From Martelella mediterranea DSM 17316 (GTDB taxonomy: Bacteria; Pseudomonadota; Alphaproteobacteria; Rhizobiales; Rhizobiaceae): a stretch of 64,000 nt of DNA. A program made the position numbers and the translations under genes. The notes under the pieces are model-generated. The model saw only the letters and a list, made by a program, of their open reading frames with translations. It searched no databases and was not told where the DNA came from. Shown one piece after another: positions 39,238 through 47,046 of the stretch (position 1 is its first letter; the number at the start of each line of letters is the position of its first letter). The stretch is from assembly GCF_002043005.1 (NCBI RefSeq), contig NZ_CP020330.1, positions 704,501 to 768,500 of the forward strand, read 5' to 3'.

Positions 39238-40076
39238 GCCTGCACCATTTTCTGGCGCTGTTCGCCGAGCCCGGCAGCGCCAAGCGTAACGATCTGGCCT
39301 TCCTTGAGGAATGTCGGCGGCTTCATGCCGAGGCCGACGCCGGGGGGTGTGCCGGTGGAGATGACATCGCCTGGTTCCAGCGTCATGAACTGCGAGATGT
39401 AGCTGACGAGGTGCTTGACCGAAAAGATCATGGTGCGGGTGTTGCCGGTCTGGCGGCGCTCGCCGTCGACATCGAGCCAGAGGTCGATATTCTGGATATC
39501 CTCGAATTCCTCGGGCGTCACCAGCCACGGGCCGGTGGGACCGAACGTGTCGTGGCTCTTGCCCTTGATCCACTGACCGGCGCGCTCCGACTGGAATTCC
39601 CGCTCGGAGACATCGTTGACGAGAACATAGCCGGCGACATGGGAAAGCGCATCGTCCTCGGAGACATATTTCGCACGGCTGCCGATGACGATGCCAAGCT
39701 CGACCTCCCAGTCGGTGCGGTCGGAACCGCGCGGAATTTCGACATCGTCGTTCGGGCCGCAGACCGCCGTCGTCGCCTTGGCGAACAGCACCGGCTCGGG
39801 CGGCGGCGCCTTGCCGGTTTCGGCGGCATGATCGGCATAGTTGAGGCCGACGCAGATGAACTTGCCGATTTTTCCGACCGGTGCGCCATAGCGCGGGCTG
39901 CCGTCGACAAGCGGCAGGGTTTCGGGATCGAGGCCGGAAAGCCGGGCAAGCAGCTCCGGCGACAGCGTTTCCGAGGAGATATCCCCGATCACGCCCGAAA
40001 GATCGCGGATCGCGCCGTTCGCATCGAGGACGCCGGGCTTTTCGCCGCCCTTTTCACCATATCGTACCAGTTTCAT
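39234..40076 (-). CDS. Fumarylacetoacetate hydrolase-family protein
   Basis: A 280-residue FAH-type enzyme. Motifs are FICVGLNYADHAAETG, DWEVELGIVIG with metal-binding acidic residues, VAGYVLVNDVSERE and VISTGTPPGVG. Members hydrate or hydrolyse 2-keto acids from ring-cleavage pathways, so a C-C bond step in the lower aminobenzoate route is plausible. It lies between the cupin and SDR genes. Confidence 0.9.
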   Translation of the reverse strand: MKLVRYGEKGGEKPGVLDANGAIRDLSGVIGDISSETLSPELLARLSGLDPETLPLVDGSPRYGAPVGKIGKFICVGLNYADHAAETGKAPPPEPVLFAKATTAVCGPNDDVEIPRGSDRTDWEVELGIVIGSRAKYVSEDDALSHVAGYVLVNDVSEREFQSERAGQWIKGKSHDTFGPTGPWLVTPEEFEDIQNIDLWLDVDGERRQTGNTRTMIFSVKHLVSYISQFMTLEPGDVISTGTPPGVGLGMKPPTFLKEGQIVTLGAAGLGEQRQKMVQA

Positions 40077-40093
40077 GCTCTGCTCCAGTTTGT

Positions 40094-40519
40094 TCAGGCG
40101 CGACGATAGCCTTCAAGCTGCTCGTCGGGAACATCCGGCAGGTTGGTGACCAGATTATCCGGGGTGCGGCAGGTGAGCCAGACCAGCTCTTCCGTGGTGC
40201 TCATATTGACCTCGACATGCGGCATGAACGGCGGAACGAACACGAAATCGCCCGGATACATGTCGGTATATTCCTTGTAGTCCTCGCCGAAATAGATGCG
40301 GCCGTGGCCGGAGAGCACATAGCCGCCGGTCTCGGCTTCCTCGTGATGATGCGGCGGCGAACGGTGGCCCGGCTCGTTGCTGACCCGGCCGAACCAGATC
40401 TTGGTGGCCGGCGTGTGCTGCGGGCTGACGCCGGACTTGCGGACGCATTCGCCCGATTGCAGGGTCTGTTCGCCAAGCTCGCTGCTGCGGGTGACGACGG
40501 GTACGACTTTAGCGCTCAT
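40094..40519 (-). CDS. Cupin-domain protein
   Basis: A 141-residue single-domain cupin. GHRSPPHHHEEAETGGYVLSG holds the metal-binding HxH...E motif 1 and FVPPFMPHVEVN motif 2, so a metal site is probably intact. It could be a dioxygenase, an isomerase or a sensor; the sequence does not decide. ATG 40519 follows GGAGGAAAC, which itself adjoins the AT-rich motif (copy 5). It is the first gene of the cupin-FAH-SDR operon. Confidence 0.8.
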   Translation of the reverse strand: MSAKVVPVVTRSSELGEQTLQSGECVRKSGVSPQHTPATKIWFGRVSNEPGHRSPPHHHEEAETGGYVLSGHGRIYFGEDYKEYTDMYPGDFVFVPPFMPHVEVNMSTTEELVWLTCRTPDNLVTNLPDVPDEQLEGYRRA

Positions 40520-40527
40520 AGTTTCCT

Positions 40528-40543
40528 CCAAATTTAAAATTTT
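40528..40543 (-). promoter_or_regulatory. AT-rich operator-like motif, copy 5
   Basis: The minus strand reads AAAATTTTAAATTTGG, sharing TTTTAAATTTG with copy 6. It ends at the ribosome site of the cupin gene, so a bound regulator would block both elongation and translation initiation. Confidence 0.45.
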
Positions 40544-40654
40544 CCCGCCGGACGGCGGCATTGGCAAAGGCAGGAACAGTTTACAATCTGCCTTTTAATG
40601 CTCGATGGAGAAACGATATAATCGACGCCACGAAATTACAAGAATGCCTCGCAT

Positions 40655-40678
40655 ATATTTTAAATTTGAATTATTAAT
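40655..40678 (+). promoter_or_regulatory. AT-rich operator-like motif, copy 6
   Basis: TATTTTAAATTTGAATTATT is the fullest form of the motif. It lies about 140 bp upstream of the cupin ATG. Confidence 0.5.
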
Positions 40679-40847
40679 CTCGCCGTCGCGGGTTCACGGG
40701 GATTTTGACGTTCATCAGAACGCCGCCGGAATTGGCGTAGAATATCAAAGGGGCCCTCGGCCAAACCGGCATGCCCTCGACTGCGACAAACTGGCGCAAC
40801 GCTCCGCCAGGCGCCGGAATGCCAGGGGCCTGCCGAAACCGCGATCC

Positions 40848-41780
40848 TCAGATCTTCAGATCACCGGCCCCGGTATCGATATGGGGCGCCCAGAAGGCGA
40901 TGCTTTCGGCGATCTGCGGGATCACCTCGCGGTCATTGGGCTCGCGCTCCTTGAAGCTCAGCTCGAGGCAGATTTCGTTGTCGCGCGCGCCGCCCTCGGC
41001 AAAGGCTGCGAGCAGCGGTTCCGGCTGGATCCGGCCCTTGGCGTTGAACGCGGCGGTGAACGGGCGATGGCCGCCCTTGTCCATCAGGCTCTGCTTGATG
41101 TGGATGATCGGCGAAACCTTCGGCACCGCCCGCGCCCAGGCATAGGGATCGTAATCGTCCGGATTGTCGGAGGTGACGTCGCCATGGTCGATATCGGCCA
41201 TCATCCACATCGGCACCGCCATATTGGCGGCGGTGAGGCGATCCTGCAGCGCCATGCATTCCGCGATCGTGTGGCCGAATTCGCGGCCGACCGACATCGG
41301 TTCCCAGAACACATAGGAAAGCCCTGCGGCCTTCGCATGCTCGGCCACTTCGGCCCAGCAGTCTATAGCAATCGTGATCAGTTCCTCGCGACGCTTCGGA
41401 TCGTCGTAATCGGCAAAAGTGAGGATCGCGAACTGGGTGCCGATCGAAGTGCCGCCGAGATCGCCGATAATGTCGGCGAAGGTCTTGAACCAGTCGACAT
41501 AATAGCGCCGGACGTCGCGGTCGGGATGGCCGAAATGGTTGAGCCGGCCATAAGGCCCCGTCATGCCCGACGTCACCCTGACCCCGGTGCGCTGGAGCGC
41601 GCCATCCATCGCCCGCGTCAGCCTGCGGATGACGGGGGCCGGCCAGGACGGGTTGATGAATTCATGGGTAAGCTGAAGGTCGCGCAGCTTCAGGTCGCGC
41701 GCCGCGGTCTCGATCAGGTCCACCGGGTCGGCGAAGCGATTGACGAGCGGATTGGTGTTCAGGGAAAGCGTCAGTGGCAT
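40848..41780 (-). CDS. eryC: Sugar-phosphate epimerase/isomerase, EryC-like
   Basis: A 310-residue TIM-barrel protein of the xylose isomerase-like/AP endonuclease 2 superfamily. TSGMTGPYGRLNHFGHPD, VFWEPMSVGREFGHT and ADIDHGDVTS supply typical metal ligands (Glu, Asp, His). In erythritol catabolism EryC epimerises the tetrulose phosphate made by EryB. The gene follows eryB on the same strand, which fixes the assignment. ATG 41780 gives the expected N-terminus MPLTLSLNTNP. Confidence 0.85.
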   Translation of the reverse strand: MPLTLSLNTNPLVNRFADPVDLIETAARDLKLRDLQLTHEFINPSWPAPVIRRLTRAMDGALQRTGVRVTSGMTGPYGRLNHFGHPDRDVRRYYVDWFKTFADIIGDLGGTSIGTQFAILTFADYDDPKRREELITIAIDCWAEVAEHAKAAGLSYVFWEPMSVGREFGHTIAECMALQDRLTAANMAVPMWMMADIDHGDVTSDNPDDYDPYAWARAVPKVSPIIHIKQSLMDKGGHRPFTAAFNAKGRIQPEPLLAAFAEGGARDNEICLELSFKEREPNDREVIPQIAESIAFWAPHIDTGAGDLKI

Positions 41781-41803
41781 CGCTCCGGCCTTTCGTTTGA
41801 AAA

Positions 41804-43306
41804 TTACTTCAGCTCGGCATCGAACCAGACGGTAAAGGCGGCCTGCTCGGCATCGCTCAGATGCAGGCGATGCTTTGTCCGCCGCCACAGCACATCCTCG
41901 GCGGTGCGGGCCCATTCGTGTTCGACAAGGTAACGCGCCTCGGCCTCGTAGAGATCGCCGCCGAAATGACGGCCCAGACCCTCGATCCCGTCGGCCGAAC
42001 CAACGATATCGGCAATCGCCGTGCCATAGAGCCGGCCATAATGGCGGCGCAGTGCGGCCGGCATCCATGGATAGTCGGTCTTCATCCGGTCGCGGAAGGT
42101 CTCATAATCGGCGTTTTCCATGTCGCCGCCGGGCAGCGGCGCGCTGTCGGTCCAGTCCCCGCCCATGCCGGGGAAGAACTTCTGCAATTTGTGCATGCCG
42201 CGCTCGGCAAGCTCGCGAAACGTAGTAATCTTGCCGCCGAAGACATTGAGCATCGGCGCGCCGCCGGTCTCGTCGAGATCGAAGACATAATCGCGGGTTA
42301 CGGCCGACGGATTGCCCTTGCCATCATCGAACAGCGGGCGGACGCCGGAGAAGGTTTCCTCGACATCGTCGCGCCGGAGCTTCTGCTTGAAGTAGCGGTT
42401 GACGACGTCGAGCAGGTACTGGACCTCGCTCTCATCGGCCTGAACATCCTCGGCGCGGCCCTCATAGGCGATGTCGGTGGTGCCGATCAGCGCCTTGTTA
42501 CCCTCATAGGCGTTGATGAAGATCACCCGCTTGTCGTGGTTCTGGACGAGGTAGCTATGCGGCCCCTCCCAGAACTTTTCGGTGATGATATGGCTGCCCT
42601 TGACGAGCCGGACATTGCGGCTGGAATTAGAGCCGGCGACACGGCGCACCACGTCATTCACCCAGGGGCCGGCCGCATTGACGAGGATTTTCGCCCGGAA
42701 GGTCTTCGCCTCGCCGGTCATCCTATCCTTCGTCTCGATGGTCCAGCAGCCATCCTCGCGCCTCGCGGAAACGCAAGGCGTTCGCGTTAGCACGGTGGCG
42801 CCCTTGCGGGCGGCATCAACCGCATTCAGCACCACGAGGCGGGCATCATCCACCCAACAGTCGGAGTACTCGAAACCGCGGGTATATTTGTCGAGCAGCG
42901 GCGCGCCGACCGGATCGCGCTTCAGATCGAGAACGCGGGTGCCGGGCAGCTTCTTGCGGCCGCCGAGATGGTCGTAGAGAAACAGGCCAAGGCGAACCAG
43001 CCAGGCCGGCCGGTCATCCGGCGAGTGGGGCAGCACGAAGCGCAGCGGCCAGATGATGTGCGGCGCGTTGTTCATCAGCACCTCGCGCTCGATCAGCGCC
43101 TCGCGCACCAGCCGGAACTCGTAATATTCGAGATAGCGCAACCCGCCATGGACCAGCTTGCCGGAACGCGAAGAGGTGCCCTCGGCGAGATCGTCCTTTT
43201 CGCAGAGCACCACGGAAAGGCCCCGGCCTGCGGCATCGCGCGCGATACCCGCGCCATTGATCCCGCCACCAATCACAAACAGATCGATCATTCCGGCTTC
43301 GCTCAT
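41804..43306 (-). CDS. eryB: Erythritol-phosphate dehydrogenase (GlpD-like FAD enzyme)
   Basis: A 500-residue FAD-dependent dehydrogenase of the glycerol-3-phosphate dehydrogenase family. The FAD-binding GGGINGAGIARDAAGRG opens the protein; SSRSGKLVHGGLRYLE and VKGSHIITEKF are typical. EryB oxidises the erythritol phosphate to a tetrulose phosphate and passes electrons to the respiratory quinone pool. It overlaps eryA by 4 bp. A second, different GlpD-like gene is at 54318. Confidence 0.88.
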   Translation of the reverse strand: MSEAGMIDLFVIGGGINGAGIARDAAGRGLSVVLCEKDDLAEGTSSRSGKLVHGGLRYLEYYEFRLVREALIEREVLMNNAPHIIWPLRFVLPHSPDDRPAWLVRLGLFLYDHLGGRKKLPGTRVLDLKRDPVGAPLLDKYTRGFEYSDCWVDDARLVVLNAVDAARKGATVLTRTPCVSARREDGCWTIETKDRMTGEAKTFRAKILVNAAGPWVNDVVRRVAGSNSSRNVRLVKGSHIITEKFWEGPHSYLVQNHDKRVIFINAYEGNKALIGTTDIAYEGRAEDVQADESEVQYLLDVVNRYFKQKLRRDDVEETFSGVRPLFDDGKGNPSAVTRDYVFDLDETGGAPMLNVFGGKITTFRELAERGMHKLQKFFPGMGGDWTDSAPLPGGDMENADYETFRDRMKTDYPWMPAALRRHYGRLYGTAIADIVGSADGIEGLGRHFGGDLYEAEARYLVEHEWARTAEDVLWRRTKHRLHLSDAEQAAFTVWFDAELK

Positions 43307-44919
43307 TTCGTAGTCCTTCCATCGGCGGCGGCCTCGGCCGCGCCATCACGTTCGGCGCGGCGATCCTTCGCCATTGCATTCCAGATCGGTTCCAGCGCGT
43401 GGCGCGCGGCGGCATAAGTCGGATAGCGCCGTTGATAGAGTGCGGCCATCGCCGGATCAGGGCGCTCGGCCTCGCCCAGAAGCGGCGTGACCCATTCACC
43501 GATGCAGCGCTCCATATCCGGATAGACGCCGATCGCGACCGCCGCCATCATCGCGGCCCCGGCGGCCCCTGCCTCCTCGCGCGCCGAAACCCTGACCGGC
43601 GCGCCGATCGTTGCCGACAACACGCCGCGCAGACCGCGAGACCGCGCGGCCCCGCCGGTCAGGCGCAACTCGCCGGGCATCTCGCCCATTTCCGCGTAAC
43701 AATCGCGCGCCGCCATCGCGAGGCCCTCGACCACTGCTCTGACAAGATCGGGATAGCGATGTCCGGCGGAAAGGCCGATGAACCCTGCCCTTGCATCGGC
43801 ATTGATGAACGGGCCGCGCTCGCCGGCCTCAGAAATATAGGGGTGGTAGAGGAGCGCGCCCGGCCTTGCGCGCGAAAGCCAGTCGTCGATCTTCGCAACC
43901 AGATCGCGGTGGGAGACCTCGACGCCCATATCGGCCAGCAGGCCGCGGCCCACCTCCAGCACCCAGTCAATGTTCAGCGTCGCCGCCATATTGGTCTGGA
44001 CCTGGGTGACCATGCCCGGAACCGGCAGCGCGATGACGTAGCCGGTATTGTCGTCATTGAGCCGCACCTGCGAGGCGTGAACGGCGCGCATATGCACCCC
44101 GGTCGAACCGATGGTGGAACAGGCCGTGCCCGCATCGCCGGTATAGACGCCGGCGCCAAGCGCGGTCATGACCATGTCGACAAAGCCGAGGCTGACAGGC
44201 GTTCCGGCAAGGAGCCCGGTCTGCTTCGCCGCTTCCGGGCTCAGCGGATGCGTGGTCTTGGTGCCATCGACGATCTCCGGCAGAAGATGCCGGAAATCAC
44301 GAAGGCCGAGCGTCTCGATGACGGCATCGTCATAGGCGCGGTTGCGGAAATTGCCGAAGGTGAAGCTCGCCTCGGAAGGGTCAGTCGCCCGCGCGCCGGT
44401 GAGGTTGAGATAGAGCCAGTCCTTGCAGTGCAGCGCCACGGCGGCATTGGCCAAAAGCTCCGGCCGCGTCGCCGCGATATGCGCCATCTGCGCGCCCTGC
44501 TGGCAGGTATTTAGCCCGGTGCCGGTCGCCTCGAACCGGGCACGCGCGCCGGCTTCCTTCTCCAGGCGGTCGACGGTGGGTGCTGCGCGGGCATCGAGCC
44601 ACAGCCAGGCATCGCCGACCGGCCTGTGGTCGCCGTCGGCAAGCCAGGTGCCGTCGCCCTGTCCGGTGACGGCAATCGCCGCCGTGCGGGCGGCAAGCCC
44701 CTCGAGTTTTTCGCCCAGATGCCGGAGCGCTTCCGCGCAGTCCTCCCAGGTTTCCGCCATCGACTGGGTCGCCGAGCCATCGTCGCCGGTCCGGTAGCGG
44801 TTTTTCACCGCCGCCTCGGCGACCTGCCTGCCGCCAAGGTCGAAGGCGACGGCCTTGATGACCGAGGTGCCGGCATCGATGCCGATCAGAATATCGCCGC
44901 GTCCATTGTGACTGGCCAT
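43303..44919 (-). CDS. eryA: Erythritol kinase (FGGY family)
   Basis: A 538-residue FGGY carbohydrate kinase. The N-terminal ILIGIDAGTSVIKAVAFD is the phosphate-1 motif, GTACSTIGSTGV the phosphate-2/adenosine region and LRLTGGAARSRGL the C-terminal ATP motif. It phosphorylates the imported tetritol. Order eryD-eryA-eryB-eryC on one strand supports an erythritol rather than a glycerol or xylulose role. It starts 12 bp after eryD. Confidence 0.88.
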   Translation of the reverse strand: MASHNGRGDILIGIDAGTSVIKAVAFDLGGRQVAEAAVKNRYRTGDDGSATQSMAETWEDCAEALRHLGEKLEGLAARTAAIAVTGQGDGTWLADGDHRPVGDAWLWLDARAAPTVDRLEKEAGARARFEATGTGLNTCQQGAQMAHIAATRPELLANAAVALHCKDWLYLNLTGARATDPSEASFTFGNFRNRAYDDAVIETLGLRDFRHLLPEIVDGTKTTHPLSPEAAKQTGLLAGTPVSLGFVDMVMTALGAGVYTGDAGTACSTIGSTGVHMRAVHASQVRLNDDNTGYVIALPVPGMVTQVQTNMAATLNIDWVLEVGRGLLADMGVEVSHRDLVAKIDDWLSRARPGALLYHPYISEAGERGPFINADARAGFIGLSAGHRYPDLVRAVVEGLAMAARDCYAEMGEMPGELRLTGGAARSRGLRGVLSATIGAPVRVSAREEAGAAGAAMMAAVAIGVYPDMERCIGEWVTPLLGEAERPDPAMAALYQRRYPTYAAARHALEPIWNAMAKDRRAERDGAAEAAADGRTTK

Positions 44920-44931
44920 AACGCCGCCTCC

Positions 44932-45897
44932 CTATCCGATCCTGCCGTCCGCAAGCGCGGCGGCGGTCGCCTCGTCGGTGATCAGACCGCTGATCGTGCC
45001 GCTGCGCAGCACCGCGGCCATGGCATTGAGCTTCTCCTCGCCGCCCGCGATCGCGACGATCCGGCGCTTGCCCAGCGCCCTGATGTCGAGCGACACGGTG
45101 CGGGCCGAAAGCGAGGTCTCGACAAGCTGACCGTCACGGTCGAAGAAGTGGCCGAGCACCTCGCCCGCGCCGCCGCGCTCCTGCACCTCGCCGATCTCGG
45201 CGACATCGATCATGTGGGAGGCGACAAGCTGCGCGCCCGGATTGGCGGTGCCGATGCCAACCAGCATCAGATCGGAACGGGCGGCGAGGTCGATCACCTG
45301 CGACACGCCGCGCTGGGCGAGAAACACCTCGCGGTCGGCAGCCGTGTTGGCGAAGAACGGGATCGGCATGACATAGGCCGAGGCGCCGGTCTTTTCGGCA
45401 AGCCGGTGGATAACGTCATGCGGATTGGCGGCGTAATTGCGGGTCAGCCCGCCCATCAGCGACACGAAGCGCACGCCGTTAGCCGCGATTCGCGGCAGCG
45501 CGTCAACCGCGCTCGCCAGCGTCCGGCCATGGCCGACGCCGATCACGTCCGAGCGCTCGGATTCGATTTCCTGGCGGATGAAGCGCGCGCCGGCAATGCC
45601 GAGGGCTCGCAGCGGCATGCCGCGTTCGCCGAGATCGGGCACGACCTCGCAATGGGTGAGGCCGAATTCTTCGGCAAGCCGGGTTTCGAGCGCGACGCAT
45701 TCGGCGACATCGCCATCGATCGACACCTTCACGGCACCGCTCTGATTGGCCCAGGCGATCAACCGGTGGGCCTTGACGGTGGAGATATCCAGACGCGCGG
45801 CAACTTCGGCCTGCGTCAGCCCGCCGCCGTAATGAAGCCACGCGGCGCGCAGCGCCATGCTCTCGTCAAAATCGCGCCGTCGACCCGCTCGCGCCAT
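44932..45897 (-). CDS. eryD: SorC/DeoR-type sugar-binding regulator, EryD-like
   Basis: A 321-residue regulator with an N-terminal helix-turn-helix (LTQAEVAARLDISTVKAHRLIAWA) and a C-terminal SorC sugar-phosphate-binding domain (IGVGHGRTLASAVDAL, FVSLMGGLTRN). EryD represses the ery operon and is relieved by erythritol or its metabolite. It is the first gene of eryDABC, divergent from the transporter genes, across a 480-bp AT-rich control region. Confidence 0.88.
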   Translation of the reverse strand: MARAGRRRDFDESMALRAAWLHYGGGLTQAEVAARLDISTVKAHRLIAWANQSGAVKVSIDGDVAECVALETRLAEEFGLTHCEVVPDLGERGMPLRALGIAGARFIRQEIESERSDVIGVGHGRTLASAVDALPRIAANGVRFVSLMGGLTRNYAANPHDVIHRLAEKTGASAYVMPIPFFANTAADREVFLAQRGVSQVIDLAARSDLMLVGIGTANPGAQLVASHMIDVAEIGEVQERGGAGEVLGHFFDRDGQLVETSLSARTVSLDIRALGKRRIVAIAGGEEKLNAMAAVLRSGTISGLITDEATAAALADGRIG

Positions 45898-46377
45898 GCT
45901 CTCTCCCTTTTTGTAATTTTTTATATTTATGGCAATTTATTTCATCAGAACCGTATTCTGTCAATGAAGCCAACATGGTCACGCATGAGGCGGCACGCCG
46001 GATAAACGGCCCCTAATCGCCAACGTCATAGAGCATAGGGTATCAGGAGAGGCCGGAGTCCGGCGGTGATCAAATACCCGACGACCGGATTTTGATGCCG
46101 GTGATTGACAGCCAAGTTTAATTATAACATAGTTTGCTGAATAGATAACATAGCGATAACACGAACTGTTATCCGTGGCCGCCGGTTCAGCCGGCCGTGC
46201 CGAAGCAGCGAGAGGACGTTGCGGAGGCGCGCCATCAAGGAGGCCGCAAGGGAGGAGCGACCGGATGCCAACACTGCCATCAATCTACCGTGTCCGCCTT
46301 CTGGCGTCGCCAGCAGCCCGCGGGGCCGGCGGCGCGCTTTCATGTTCAAAATTCCAGCGTCTGAAGGTCACCTCCTG
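45898..46377. other. Divergent eryD / transporter control region
   Basis: About 480 bp without a gene. The eryD side is strongly AT-rich (45905-45950). The transporter side holds repeated ATAACATAG elements and a GATAACA inverted repeat at 46124-46173. The 46180-46377 stretch is GC-rich and has no recognised element. Confidence 0.55.
46124..46173. promoter_or_regulatory. Repeated GATAACA operator cluster
   Basis: ATAACATAG occurs at 46124-46132 and GATAACATAG at 46144-46153. GATAACA-CGAAC-TGTTATC (46155-46173) is a perfect 7-bp inverted repeat. The same half-site occurs upstream of the DeoR gene at 60634-60647. Confidence 0.6.
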
Positions 46378-47046
46378 ATGAGTGCACAAACCACAAACCC
46401 TTCTTCCAGTCCTTCCGCCCGGCCGCGCGGCTCGAAACTGCCGATGATCATTGGCACGCTGGCGGTCGTGGTCGTCGTTGCCGCGATGGCCCTCGATACC
46501 AAGGTCGTGCGCATCGGTACCGCCGAGCATGTGACGGAAGACGGTTTCTCGCCGGAGGCCTTCGGCGTCGAAAACTTCCCCGTCGTGCAGAAAAGTGTCG
46601 AGGACCGAGCCGTGGATGCGGCAACGCTTGCGAGCGACATCGCTGCCGACAAGGACGCGGCGATCGAGAAATACGGCGTCAAGGCCGGGATCGGCGCTGT
46701 CATGGCGGTCAGCTTTACCGGCGTTGCCGGCGAGGCCAAGGGCGGCATCTACCCCGTTGCCGTGGACGGCGTGCCGGAAGAAATCACCATCCGCGTCCAG
46801 ACCGGACCGGCGATCAACGGCACCGATCTGCGCGATGCCACCGGCACGATCGCGTTTGGCCAGTTCAAGAACCAGATCGAATATCAGGATGCCGGTTCCG
46901 CGCTGAACAACGAGATGAAGAAGGAAGTGCTCGCCGATATCGACACCGCAAACCTTTCCGGCAAGACGGTCTCCGTCACCGGCGTCTTCAAGCTGATCAA
47001 TCCGAAGAACTGGCTGGTCACTCCGGTGGAGATGAGCGTGAAATGA
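46378..47046 (+). CDS. DUF2291 protein of the tetritol ABC transporter operon
   Basis: A 222-residue protein with one N-terminal membrane helix (KLPMIIGTLAVVVVVAAMAL) and a periplasmic domain of the DUF2291 family (ALDTKVVRIGTAE, GTIAFGQFKNQIEYQDAG). Such genes regularly accompany sugar ABC transporters of the ribose type; the role is unknown, perhaps an accessory lipoprotein-like component. The stop overlaps the ATPase start. An in-frame ATG at 46342 is an alternative start. Confidence 0.75.
   Translation: MSAQTTNPSSSPSARPRGSKLPMIIGTLAVVVVVAAMALDTKVVRIGTAEHVTEDGFSPEAFGVENFPVVQKSVEDRAVDAATLASDIAADKDAAIEKYGVKAGIGAVMAVSFTGVAGEAKGGIYPVAVDGVPEEITIRVQTGPAINGTDLRDATGTIAFGQFKNQIEYQDAGSALNNEMKKEVLADIDTANLSGKTVSVTGVFKLINPKNWLVTPVEMSVK

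Larger units (their letters stand above)
40520..40847. other. Region between the cupin and eryC genes
   Basis: About 330 bp holding motif copies 5 and 6 and therefore probably the cupin operon promoter. No gene or repeat is supported. The minus-strand ery operon ends at its right edge without an obvious U-tract terminator. Confidence 0.45.
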
